Shown here piece by piece: positions 1 to 8,833 of a DNA stretch of 64,000 bases; position 1 is the stretch's first letter, and every line of letters starts with the position of its first letter. The position numbers were made by a program, and so were the translations under genes. The DNA is from Streptomyces longisporoflavus. Lineage in GTDB: Bacteria > Actinomycetota > Actinomycetes > Streptomycetales > Streptomycetaceae. Location of the stretch: assembly GCF_014649775.1 (NCBI RefSeq), contig NZ_BMTR01000012.1, positions 1-64,000 of the forward strand, in the 5' to 3' direction. A model generated the notes under the pieces. It saw only the letters and a program-made list of their open reading frames with translations, did not search any database and was not told where the DNA came from.

Positions 1-325
1 TCAAGGAACGGACGCTTCCTTTGTACTCACCCTCTCGGGCTTTCCTCCGGGCGCTTCCCTTCGGTGTTTCATTTTGTCTTGCTGTCTTGCGTTTCCGACT
101 CTATCAGACTCTTTCGTGTCCGATTTCCTCGGTGCCTTTCCGGTTCCCGCTCCGGCCTTTCGGCTTTCGCGTTTCCCTTTCCGGCGGTTCCGACTTTATC
201 AGAAGTTTTCGGCCGGTCTTACCGGCTGCGGTTTCCGATTTATCGGGAGGGGCTTCTTGGCTTATGAGAATCAAGAAGCAGGCAGATATTAACTGCCGCC
301 GCTGGACTTGTCCAGCTCTAGGCAA
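1..325 (-). other. rRNA operon leader (5' part, runs off the left edge)
   Basis: Read on the minus strand, the last ~70 bases before position 1 (ending GCGTCCGTTCCTTGA) match, from memory, the conserved leader just upstream of Streptomyces 16S rRNA genes. The 16S gene itself lies outside the window. The stretch has no credible ORF and is less G+C-rich than its surroundings. A 16-base motif on the plus strand, TTCCGACTYTATCAGA, occurs at 93-108 and 188-203 (15 of 16 identical), with weaker relatives near 116-132 and 231-247. Repeats like this suit multiple rrn promoters or processing sites. Confidence 0.75.
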
Positions 326-332
326 CTGTTCG

Positions 333-361
333 AATCTACCTCCCCAGTCCTTCCGTGTCAA
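333..361 (-). promoter_or_regulatory. Strong vegetative promoter for the rRNA leader
   Basis: On the minus strand a perfect -35 TTGACA (356-361) is followed after exactly 17 bases by TAGATT (333-338), close to the consensus for the principal sigma factor HrdB. The start would fall near 326 and read into the rRNA leader. A 16-base palindrome, GCTGGACTTGTCCAGC (301-316), lies just downstream. Streptomyces rrn operons usually have several tandem promoters, so this is probably one of a set. Confidence 0.75.
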
Positions 362-414
362 CGGTTTTTCTGGGGCGTCGAGGACACTAGCAGGTCAGCA
401 GGGGCTGACGCACA

Positions 415-1422
415 TCAAGCTGCGGTGGGCACGGTGGCGCTGCGTTCCGCGGGTTCCAGGTCGCCCGTGGTGCCGGCCCGTGCCGCTCTGCCGCCCAGGA
501 CGTAGACGTAAACGAGGAAGGCCAGTTCAGCGGCTATTCCGATGCTGATGCGGGCCCATGTCGGCAGGCCGGACGGGGTGACGAAGCCTTCGATGGCGCC
601 GGAGACGAAGAGGACCAGGGCCAGGCCGACCGCCATGCCGAGGGCCGCTCGGCCCTCTTCCGCGAGGGCCGTTCGGCGTGAGCGCGGGCCCGGATCGATG
701 AGGGTCCAGCCGAGACGCAGGCCCGTGCCGGCGGCCACGAAGACCGCGGTCAGTTCGAGGAGGCCGTGCGGGAGGATCAAGCCCAGGAAGGTGTCGAGGC
801 GGTCCGCGGAGGACATCAGGCCGATGCCTACGCCCACGTTCAGCATGTTCTGGAAGAGGATCCAGATGACCGGGAAGCAGAGGAAGGCGCCCAGGACCAG
901 GCACATCGCCGCTGCTTGGGCGTTGTTCGTCCATACCTGGGCGGCGAACGATGCCGCTGGGTGGCTCGAGTAGTACGTCTCGTACTCGCCGCCGGGGCGG
1001 GTGAGTTCGCGCAGTTCGTCGGGGGCCGCGATGGAGGACTGAACCTCCGGATGCGTGGCGATCCACCAGCCGATGACGACCGCGAGCAGCGTCGAGAGCA
1101 GGGCTGTGGGGACCCACCAGTGGCGGGAGCGGTAGACCGCTGCCGGGAAACCGTGGGTCAGGAAGTGCGTGGCGTCGCGCCAGGAAGCGCGGCGGGTGCC
1201 CGTCACCGCGCTGCGCGCGCGTGCCACGAGGCGGGTGAGGCGGCCGGTGAGCTGCGGGTCCGGGGCGCTGGACTGGATCAGCGAGAGGTGCGTGGCCGTG
1301 CGTTGGTAGAGGGCGACGAGTTCGTCGGTCTCGGCTCCGTTGAGGCGGCGCTGGCGGCGCAGCAGGGCGTCGAGTCGGTCCCACTCGGCTCGGTGGGCGG
1401 AGACGAAGACGTCGAGGTCCAT
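415..1422 (-). CDS. SpoIIM-family (DUF95) membrane protein
   Basis: 335-residue integral membrane protein of the stage II sporulation protein M family. The N-terminal ~100 residues are charged and probably cytosolic. About five hydrophobic segments follow, near residues 102-122, 166-190, 212-236, 262-280 and 290-311. The family motif PHG-LLEL sits at 218-224. In Bacillus SpoIIM belongs to the DMP peptidoglycan-hydrolase complex; actinobacterial homologues are usually beside an RDD gene, as here, and their role is not established. The ATG start has GAGGAG about 11 bases upstream. It is divergent from the RDD gene across 89 bases. Confidence 0.85.
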   Translation of the reverse strand: MDLDVFVSAHRAEWDRLDALLRRQRRLNGAETDELVALYQRTATHLSLIQSSAPDPQLTGRLTRLVARARSAVTGTRRASWRDATHFLTHGFPAAVYRSRHWWVPTALLSTLLAVVIGWWIATHPEVQSSIAAPDELRELTRPGGEYETYYSSHPAASFAAQVWTNNAQAAAMCLVLGAFLCFPVIWILFQNMLNVGVGIGLMSSADRLDTFLGLILPHGLLELTAVFVAAGTGLRLGWTLIDPGPRSRRTALAEEGRAALGMAVGLALVLFVSGAIEGFVTPSGLPTWARISIGIAAELAFLVYVYVLGGRAARAGTTGDLEPAERSATVPTAA

Positions 1423-1511
1423 CAGGTGGCTGCTCCTCGTACTGCGGCGCGGATGCTGCTTCAGCTTGGCAGACTGGCGGTTCCGAGGGCAGGCGGGGAA
1501 GGGCGGCTGGC

Positions 1512-2489
1512 GTGAGTGAGCTTGTGACGGGCGAGGCGGTGGCGCTCGAGCTGCGCCCGGCGAAGCTGCCGAGCCGAGGGCTCGCCGTACTGATCGACCT
1601 GGCGGTCGTCTGGGCGGTCTACCTCGGGGTGACCGTGGGGATCGTGGCCTCTACCTCTTCCTTGGACGACGCTGCTGCCGCGGCGGTCGCTGTCGCCAGC
1701 TTCGTACTGATCCTGGTCGGTGGGCCGATCGCGGTGGAGACGCTCAGCCATGGCAGGTCGCTGGGCAAGATGGCGTGCGGGCTGCGGGTGGTGCGGGACG
1801 ACGGGGGGCCGATTCGTTTCCGGCACGCGTTGGTGCGGGGTGCGGTGGGGGTCATCGAGATTCTGCTGACGTTCGGGGTCGTCGCCTGTATCGCCTCGCT
1901 GGTGTCGGCGCGGGGGCGGCGGCTGGGGGATGTGTTCGCGGGGACGCTTGTCGTACGGGAGCGGGTGCCCACCGGGGAGGCGGCTTTCATTCCTCCGCCG
2001 CCGCCCTGGCTCGCGGGGCGGTTCTCCGAGCTTGATCTGTCCGGGGTGCCCGAGGGTCTTTGGCTGGCCATCCGGCAGTACCTGACGCGGATGGGGCAGC
2101 TGGATCCGCAGGTCGGCTGGGCGATGGCCGAGCGGCTCGCCGGGGATCTCGCGGAGCGTACGGGGGCGCCGGCTCCGCAGGGTGTGCCGCCTGCCGCGTA
2201 TCTGGCGGCGGTCGTGCAGGAGCGGCAGGCGCGGGACGCTCGGCGGGCGTTCGGCGGCGGGCAGGCGGCGCCGCCTGCGCACGCCGGGCCGGGGGCTGTG
2301 GCGGGGTATCCGGGCGGGGGCGGGTCGGTGGGGCCTGTCTCTATCCCGGCATACCCGAGTTACCCGGTGGGGGCGGCGGAGGCGGTGGGTAGGCAGGAGC
2401 CGCAGGAGCCGCGTGATGCGGGGCCGGTCGCCGGGCGGGACGGTGCGGAGGGCTCGTCGCCCGGCACTGGGTTCGTGCCGCCCGCGTAG
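1512..2489 (+). CDS. RDD family membrane protein
   Basis: 325 residues, GTG start. Residues ~20-160 form the RDD domain: hydrophobic helices near 25-50, 55-75 and 110-135, an early Arg/Asp pair (PSRGLAVLIDL) and a later GRRLGDVFAGT motif typical of the family. The C-terminal ~120 residues are a soluble Gly/Ala/Pro-rich tail. RDD proteins have been linked to transport or membrane stress, but the substrate is unknown. The divergent SpoIIM/RDD pair recurs in actinobacteria, suggesting a shared membrane function. Confidence 0.85.
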   Translation: MSELVTGEAVALELRPAKLPSRGLAVLIDLAVVWAVYLGVTVGIVASTSSLDDAAAAAVAVASFVLILVGGPIAVETLSHGRSLGKMACGLRVVRDDGGPIRFRHALVRGAVGVIEILLTFGVVACIASLVSARGRRLGDVFAGTLVVRERVPTGEAAFIPPPPPWLAGRFSELDLSGVPEGLWLAIRQYLTRMGQLDPQVGWAMAERLAGDLAERTGAPAPQGVPPAAYLAAVVQERQARDARRAFGGGQAAPPAHAGPGAVAGYPGGGGSVGPVSIPAYPSYPVGAAEAVGRQEPQEPRDAGPVAGRDGAEGSSPGTGFVPPA

Positions 2490-2505
2490 GTCGGCGGGGC
2501 CGGCG

Positions 2506-3120
2506 TCAGGCGAACGTCGAGGGCGGGGATTCGAGGTTCTCGAGCTCGATGCCGGGGGCCGAGAGTACGACGTCGCCCGCGATGTGGATGGCGTGCTGCT
2601 CGCCGGTGTCCAGGGCCGTGACCTGGTATTCGTCCACGATCAACGGGCCGTTGTCAGTGGCGTGTGCTTCGCTTTTCAGCAGGGCCCAGGACTGGTCGAG
2701 TGTGCGGGGGGCGAGGACCGGATCGGTGAAGGCGACGAGGCGGACGCGGGTCGCGGGGGAAGCGGGGGTGAGGCGTAGCAGGCGTGTGGTCGCGATGAGG
2801 AAAGCGGGGGATGTGCCGGTGAAGGCGTGGGCGGGGGCGTTGTCTTCCGTGGCGTGGGCGCCGGTGGGTTCGGAGCGGACCCAGGTGACGCCGTCGATAG
2901 CCGCGGCGCGGATCTGCCAGTCCCCCGCGTGGAGTTCGAGGCGGATGGGGCGGCCGAGTTCGTCGAGGGCCAGGTCGACGGAGCCGGCGGGTTCGCCCGA
3001 GGGCGCGGTGCGCTGGGAAACGTAGCGCCAGCCGGAAGGGCCGGGGGCGCAGTGGAAGTGCTCTTCACCGAGGGGGGTGTGGTCGTGCGGATCGTGAAGC
3101 GAATAGTGGCCGCGGGGCAT
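2506..3120 (-). CDS. Conserved hypothetical protein
   Basis: 204 residues, not recognised. The start is the ATG at 3120, with AGGA about 8 bases upstream; the frame stays open to 3543, but that extension is Pro/Arg-rich shadow sequence. There is no signal peptide or membrane segment. The N-terminus is His-rich (HDPHDH, EEHFHC), followed by alternating hydrophobic/polar sequence suggesting a beta-rich soluble fold. It ends 17 bases from the convergent RDD gene. No function is proposed. Confidence 0.65.
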   Translation of the reverse strand: MPRGHYSLHDPHDHTPLGEEHFHCAPGPSGWRYVSQRTAPSGEPAGSVDLALDELGRPIRLELHAGDWQIRAAAIDGVTWVRSEPTGAHATEDNAPAHAFTGTSPAFLIATTRLLRLTPASPATRVRLVAFTDPVLAPRTLDQSWALLKSEAHATDNGPLIVDEYQVTALDTGEQHAIHIAGDVVLSAPGIELENLESPPSTFA

Positions 3121-3550
3121 GGGGCTCGGTCCTTGTCGGGGGCGGGTTCTCGTCCGAGGGCCGGGGCGGGCCTTCGGTCGGCTGTTGGCCGGGGCCCGCT
3201 GTAGGGAGGGGCTGCTCGGTCCGCCCCGGACCCAAGGGTCCGCCCCGGACCCAAGGTAGGCCAGCCGTGATTCCGGGGCGCTTTGGGGCCCGGCGGTACC
3301 TGCGGGTGGCAGCCTGCCGGGCCTCGGCCGGGGCAAGCGGTGCGGGGTGAAGAGGCGGGGCGGGGGCGCATCCATACCCAGTTCCTGAGTCCTGGCAGCA
3401 ACTCGTGAGTCCGGCAGCTTTTGAGTTCTGGGGGTCTTCTGGCGGGTCGTCAGGGTTGCCCTGGGGCCGAGTGCGGGCCGCAGCCGGACGCCTCGGGCTC
3501 TGTCGGAGCAGTGGTGCCGGGCGCAAGGTGCTCCGTCCGGCACTCACGGG
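3121..3550. other. Intergenic region, no gene seen
   Basis: About 430 bases between ahcY and the hypothetical gene, both on the minus strand. ORFs through it on both strands have the composition of shadows. It holds the tandem repeat listed separately and GC-rich sequence; no promoter could be recognised with confidence. Confidence 0.5.
3218..3255. repeat. Two perfect tandem copies of a 19-base unit
   Basis: The unit GGTCCGCCCCGGACCCAAG occurs at 3218-3236 and 3237-3255 with no mismatch. Each copy contains an inverted repeat (GGTCCG-CCC-CGGACC), so each could be a dyad site or small hairpin. It lies ~100 bases upstream of the minus-strand gene at 2506-3120. Confidence 0.8.
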
Positions 3551-3584
3551 CGCAGGCCCCCGCCCGGGTGGGCGAGGGCCTGCG
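3551..3584 (-). terminator. Terminator downstream of ahcY
   Basis: 15-base inverted repeat with one mismatch (arms 3551-3565 and 3570-3584, loop GGGT), starting 45 bases past the ahcY stop. There is no U-tract, as is usual for Streptomyces terminators. Confidence 0.7.
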
Positions 3585-3628
3585 GTGAGCTTGGGGCCGG
3601 GGCGTGGAGTGGCCGCGGCCGGGGTTGC

Positions 3629-5086
<1,458 letters not shown>

Positions 5087-5183
5087 TTGGTGAGCTGCTC
5101 CTCGTGGGGGTTGATCGAGGGTGGATGGACATGGCTGACCTGCGACAACGGCACAGAAGAGCACCGGCGCGCAGCAGCGCAGT

Positions 5184-5212
5184 CCGTCGGAGGCCCTCTC
5201 TCCCTCGGACGG
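5184..5212 (-). promoter_or_regulatory. Hairpin in the ahcY 5' leader
   Basis: 10-base arms (5184-5193 and 5203-5212) pair with a single mismatch around a 9-base loop, ~100 bases upstream of the ahcY start. Alternating GC-rich half-stems lie on both sides. SAH riboswitches precede ahcY in some bacteria, but the conserved SAH-aptamer core could not be matched here, so this is only called a structured leader. Confidence 0.4.
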
Positions 5213-5572
5213 CGCCCGTACAGGCACCGCCCGACCGCCATCAGCAGCGACGTCTGGCTCGGTCACAAAGCTACACCGATTGGCCCAGCGAGCCCCAGCC
5301 CGCCTCCAGGGTGTCCGAGCCCGTCTCGAGAGTGGCTGGACCTTGCCTCCAGGGCGGCCGGGACTTGTCCCTCAAGTGTCCGGGCGGGTGGGGCGGCCAA
5401 CGGGCAACGACACGGACAGGGCCTCGTACCTGCGCGTTCGGGACCTTTGCGCTTTTGAACATGCGCGCGCGTGTTGCAGGATGCCTTGAGATCGGGAACA
5501 TTTGCGCGATCTTGTTCGACGAAGGCGTTGAGGCGCTGAAGGCCTCGAACCTTGAAGGCGTTAGGAGACCAC
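5213..5572. other. Divergent regulatory region between ahcY and fruA
   Basis: The ahcY/fruA intergenic space contains no credible gene. On the plus side are two similar GAACAT-containing dyads (5457-5477 and 5496-5517) upstream of fruA, and the direct repeat GAAGGCGTT at 5521 and 5554. A possible fruA promoter is TTGCAG (5474-5479) with AACATT 17 bases further on. No ahcY promoter was identified with confidence. Confidence 0.4.
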
Positions 5573-7666
5573 GTGACCCGTCCGGCCGATCCCCCCATAG
5601 GCGGGAGCGGCGGCGAGCAAAGGAAGCTCAAGCTGCTCGCCGTGACCGCCTGTCCGACCGGTATCGCCCACACGTACATGGCGGCGGAGAAGCTTTCGCA
5701 GGCCGCCGAGAGCCTCGGCATCGACATGAAGGTGGAGACGCAGGGCTCCATCGGGGCCGAGAATGTCTTGACTGACAACGATGTCAGAGAGGCTGACGGC
5801 ATCATCATCGCGGCCGACAAGGATGTCGACCGCGGCCGTTTCGTGGGCAAGCGCGTGCTGTCCGTCGGGGTGTCCGAGGGCATCAGCCACCCCGAGCGGC
5901 TGATCGAGCAGGTGCGGGGCGCACCCGCACACGGCGGCGGCGCGGGCGGCGGTTCCGCCGAGCAGACCACCGGCGGAGGCGGTGCAGGCGGCAAGGAGCG
6001 GAGCCTCGCGTACAAGGCGCTGATGAACGGCGTCTCGTACATGATTCCGTTCGTCGTGGTCGGCGGGCTGTTGATCGCGATCTCGCTGGCGCTCGGCGGT
6101 GACGCGACCGCCAAGGGCTATGTGATCCCCGAAGGCACCTTCTGGGCACACGTCAACGCCATCGGCGTCATCGGCTTCACCTTGATGGTGCCGATCCTCT
6201 CCGGCTATATCGCCTACGCGATCGGCGACCGGCCCGCGCTCGTGCCCGGCATGATCGGCGGCTGGATCGCCAACACCGGTGAGCTGTACGACTCCAAGGC
6301 GGGCGCGGGCTTCATCGGGGCCATCGTGACCGGTTTCCTCGCCGGTTATCTGGTGCTGTGGATCAAGAAGGTCAAGGTCCCGAAGTTCGCCCAGCCGATC
6401 ATGCCGATCATCGTGATCCCCATCGTCGCGACCACGGCACTCGGCCTCTTCTTCATCTACGTCATCGGCAAACCGATCTCGTGGATCTTCGAGCATCTGA
6501 CGAGCTGGCTCAGCGGCATGACCGGGACCAGCGCGATCCTGCTCGGCGCGATTCTCGGGCTCATGATCGCGTTCGACATGGGCGGTCCGGTCAACAAGAC
6601 GGCGTTCCTGTTCGGCACCGGTCTCATCGCGACCGGCAACCAGACCGTCATGGGCATGTGCGCCGCGGCGATCCCGGTCATGCCGCTCGGCCAGGGCCTC
6701 GCCACGCTGATCAGGCGGCGGCTCTACTCCCAGCAGGAGCGGGAGACCGGCATGGCGGCACTGTTCATGGGGTTGTTCGGCATCTCGGAGGGTGCGATCC
6801 CCTTCGCCGCCGCGCGGCCCGCGCAGGTCATCCCGGCGAACATGCTCGGCGGCGCCGTCGCCGGTGCGATCGCGGGGCTCGCGAGCGTGAAGGACGCGGT
6901 GCCGCACGGCGGTCCGATCGTGGCCGTGCTCGGTGCCGTCGGCGGCGTGCCGATGTTCTTCCTCGCCATCGCCGTCGGCACCGTCGTCACCGCCCTCACC
7001 ACCGTCACGCTGGTCGACCTCAGCGAGCGCAAGCGGCGCGGGGCGCCGGTCGTCGAGGTGCCGGGCGGGGCCGAGCCGGTGCTCGTGGGCGTGGGAGCGG
7101 GAGCGGGAGTGGGAGCGGACGCCGGAGCCGTCGCCTCCGGGGCGTCCGCGGCCCCGGCGAAGGCACCTTCCGCGCCCGCCCCGGCTCCCGCTCCCGCTCC
7201 CGCAGAAGACGAAGTCCTCTCCGGCTATCTCACCGAGCAGACCGTGAAGGTCGATCTCGACTCCGCCGACAAGGACTCCGCGATCCGCGAGATGGCGCAC
7301 CTCCTCGCCGCCACCGGCAAGGTCGCCGACGTGGAGGAGCTCGTGGAGACCGCTCTGCGCCGCGAGGCACAGGGCACCACGGGGCTCGGCGAGGAGATCG
7401 CCATCCCCCACGCCAAGACGGACGCGGTGACCTCCCCGGTCGTCGGGTTCGCACGGTCGTCCGAGGGCATCGAGTGGGGTGCCATCGACGGTACGAAGGC
7501 CAAGCTGATCTTCATGATCTCCGTGCCGGAGTCGGCCGCGGGCGACGAGCACCTGCGCATTCTCGCGCTGCTCTCGCGCAAGCTGATGGACACCGGCTTC
7601 CGGGAGCGCCTTGAGGCGGCGCCGGACGAGGCGGCGATCCTCGGGGTGCTGCGCGAGGTTCAGTGA
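5573..7666 (+). CDS. fruA: PTS fructose-type permease, EIIBCA fusion
   Basis: 697 residues in the order IIB-IIC-IIA. It imports a sugar, probably fructose, and phosphorylates it with phosphate relayed from HPr. The IIB phosphocysteine is Cys27 in ACPTGIAHTY. The IIC membrane domain covers roughly residues 145-490. The IIA phosphohistidine is His613 in EEIAIPHAKT. Between IIC and IIA is an Ala/Pro/Gly linker (~505-555). The GTG at 5573 has AGGAG 5 bases upstream, preferred over an in-frame TTG at 5552. In Streptomyces fruA is usually the last gene of fruR-fruK-fruA; no fruK or fruR is adjacent here, so the fructose assignment is family-level. Confidence 0.9.
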   Translation: MTRPADPPIGGSGGEQRKLKLLAVTACPTGIAHTYMAAEKLSQAAESLGIDMKVETQGSIGAENVLTDNDVREADGIIIAADKDVDRGRFVGKRVLSVGVSEGISHPERLIEQVRGAPAHGGGAGGGSAEQTTGGGGAGGKERSLAYKALMNGVSYMIPFVVVGGLLIAISLALGGDATAKGYVIPEGTFWAHVNAIGVIGFTLMVPILSGYIAYAIGDRPALVPGMIGGWIANTGELYDSKAGAGFIGAIVTGFLAGYLVLWIKKVKVPKFAQPIMPIIVIPIVATTALGLFFIYVIGKPISWIFEHLTSWLSGMTGTSAILLGAILGLMIAFDMGGPVNKTAFLFGTGLIATGNQTVMGMCAAAIPVMPLGQGLATLIRRRLYSQQERETGMAALFMGLFGISEGAIPFAAARPAQVIPANMLGGAVAGAIAGLASVKDAVPHGGPIVAVLGAVGGVPMFFLAIAVGTVVTALTTVTLVDLSERKRRGAPVVEVPGGAEPVLVGVGAGAGVGADAGAVASGASAAPAKAPSAPAPAPAPAPAEDEVLSGYLTEQTVKVDLDSADKDSAIREMAHLLAATGKVADVEELVETALRREAQGTTGLGEEIAIPHAKTDAVTSPVVGFARSSEGIEWGAIDGTKAKLIFMISVPESAAGDEHLRILALLSRKLMDTGFRERLEAAPDEAAILGVLREVQ
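7093..7201 (+). repeat. Inverted repeat inside fruA linker coding sequence
   Basis: A 17-base run built from GGGAGC (7093-7109) is exactly complementary to 7185-7201, with 75 bases between. Both arms encode the low-complexity linker between IIC and IIA, so the mRNA can fold into a long hairpin at the domain boundary. Confidence 0.7.
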
Positions 7667-7687
7667 CTTCGCAGCTCCCGTACAGAG

Positions 7688-7722
7688 ATGGGGCCCCGCA
7701 CCGTGCAGGTGCGGGGCCCCAT
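7688..7722. terminator. Bidirectional terminator, fruA / cation efflux
   Basis: Perfect 14-base stem (7688-7701 and 7709-7722, loop CGTGCAG) between two convergent genes, 21 bases past the fruA stop and 20 bases from the end of the opposing gene. Confidence 0.85.
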
Positions 7723-7742
7723 CCACGTACATCCCGGAGAAG

Positions 7743-8702
7743 TCAGTGACCGCCGGGCGTCTTCGCCGGGTTCGCGCCGTCGGCGGCGGCCGTCTCGCTG
7801 TAGATGTCCGGCTCAAGGTAGATCACGCGGGCGATCGGGACCGCCGTACGGATGCGCTCCTCGGCGGCGTTTATCGCGGCGGCCACCTGGGCGGCCGTTT
7901 CGTTCTGGTGGACGGCGATCTTGGCGGCGACGAGGAGCTCCTCGGGGCCGAGGTGCAGCGTGCGCATGTGGATGACGCGGGTGACGGTGTCGCCGTCGAC
8001 CAGGGCCTTCTCGATCTTCTCGACCTCATCCGTGCCCGCGGCCTCGCCGAGGAGCAGCGACTTGGTCTCCAGGGCGAGGACGATCGCGATCAGGATGAGC
8101 AGGACACCGATGCAGAGGGTGCCGATGCCGTCCCAGACGCCGTCGCCCGTGCCGAGCGCGAGGCCGACGCCGATCAGGGCCAGGATCAGGCCGACCAGGG
8201 CGCCCAGGTCCTCCAGGAGCACGACCGGCAGCTCGGGGGCCTTGGCGCGGCGGACGAACTGCGTCCACGTGAGGCTGCCGCGCGTCTGGTTCGACTCCTT
8301 GATGGCCGTACGGAAGGAGAAGGTCTCGGCGATGATGGCGAACACCAGGACGCCGACCGGCCAGTACCAGTGCTCGATCTCGTGCGGGTGCTTGATCTTC
8401 TCGTAGCCCTCGTAGATCGCGAACATGCCGCCGACCGAGAAGAGCACGATGGAGACCAGGAAGGCGTAGATGTAGCGCTCGCGGCCGTATCCGAAGGGGT
8501 GTTGCGGGGTGGCCTCGCGCTGTGCCTTCTTGCCGCCGAGGAGCAGCAGCCCCTGGTTGCCCGAGTCCGCGAGCGAGTGCACGCTCTCGGCGAGCATCGA
8601 CGACGAACCGCTGAAGATGAACGCGACGAACTTCGCCACCGCGATCGCGAGGTTCGCGGCGAGTGCCGCGACAATCGCCTTTGTTCCGCCTGACGCGCTC
8701 AT
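7743..8702 (-). CDS. Cation diffusion facilitator family transporter
   Basis: 319 residues, chosen start ATG at 8702 with AAGGGA upstream (an in-frame GTG at 8744 is weaker). Metal/proton antiporter of the CDF family. Membrane helices cover about residues 7-200; the first contains AESVHSLADSGNQ, carrying the His/Asp pair expected in the metal site, and a later helix has a matching LLEDLGALVG. The C-terminal ~90 residues form the cytoplasmic dimerisation domain. Such proteins export Zn, Mn, Fe or Co; the metal cannot be told from sequence. It is downstream of manA on the same strand but separated by a terminator. Confidence 0.9.
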   Translation of the reverse strand: MSASGGTKAIVAALAANLAIAVAKFVAFIFSGSSSMLAESVHSLADSGNQGLLLLGGKKAQREATPQHPFGYGRERYIYAFLVSIVLFSVGGMFAIYEGYEKIKHPHEIEHWYWPVGVLVFAIIAETFSFRTAIKESNQTRGSLTWTQFVRRAKAPELPVVLLEDLGALVGLILALIGVGLALGTGDGVWDGIGTLCIGVLLILIAIVLALETKSLLLGEAAGTDEVEKIEKALVDGDTVTRVIHMRTLHLGPEELLVAAKIAVHQNETAAQVAAAINAAEERIRTAVPIARVIYLEPDIYSETAAADGANPAKTPGGH

Positions 8703-8741
8703 GTGTGCCCGTTGTCCCTTCGACTGCGTACGTTCCTCGAG

Positions 8742-8771
8742 CACCGCTCCGGCAGCGCTGCCGGAGCGGTG
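8742..8771 (-). terminator. Terminator downstream of manA
   Basis: A 30-base perfect palindrome (8742-8756 against 8757-8771); allowing a 4-base loop it forms a 13-bp stem, 63 bases past the manA stop. Confidence 0.75.
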
Positions 8772-8833
8772 GGCGCTGCTTTGCCCGCCCTTTGCGGTGG
8801 GTCATTGTTGCAGCAAGAGGCGCTGGTGGTGAG

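Noticed and set aside
326..340. GTTCGAATC-like T-loop sequence suggesting a tRNA
   Set aside because: No acceptor stem or anticodon arm can be drawn around it, and it overlaps the -10 region of a strong promoter reading the other way.
5087..5270. SAH riboswitch before ahcY
   Set aside because: Only a hairpin could be supported; the conserved aptamer core was not found by eye. Kept as a structured leader instead.
5561..7816. 751-codon open frame on the minus strand opposite fruA
   Set aside because: His/Asp/Arg-rich shadow; it also runs through the bidirectional terminator at 7688-7722.
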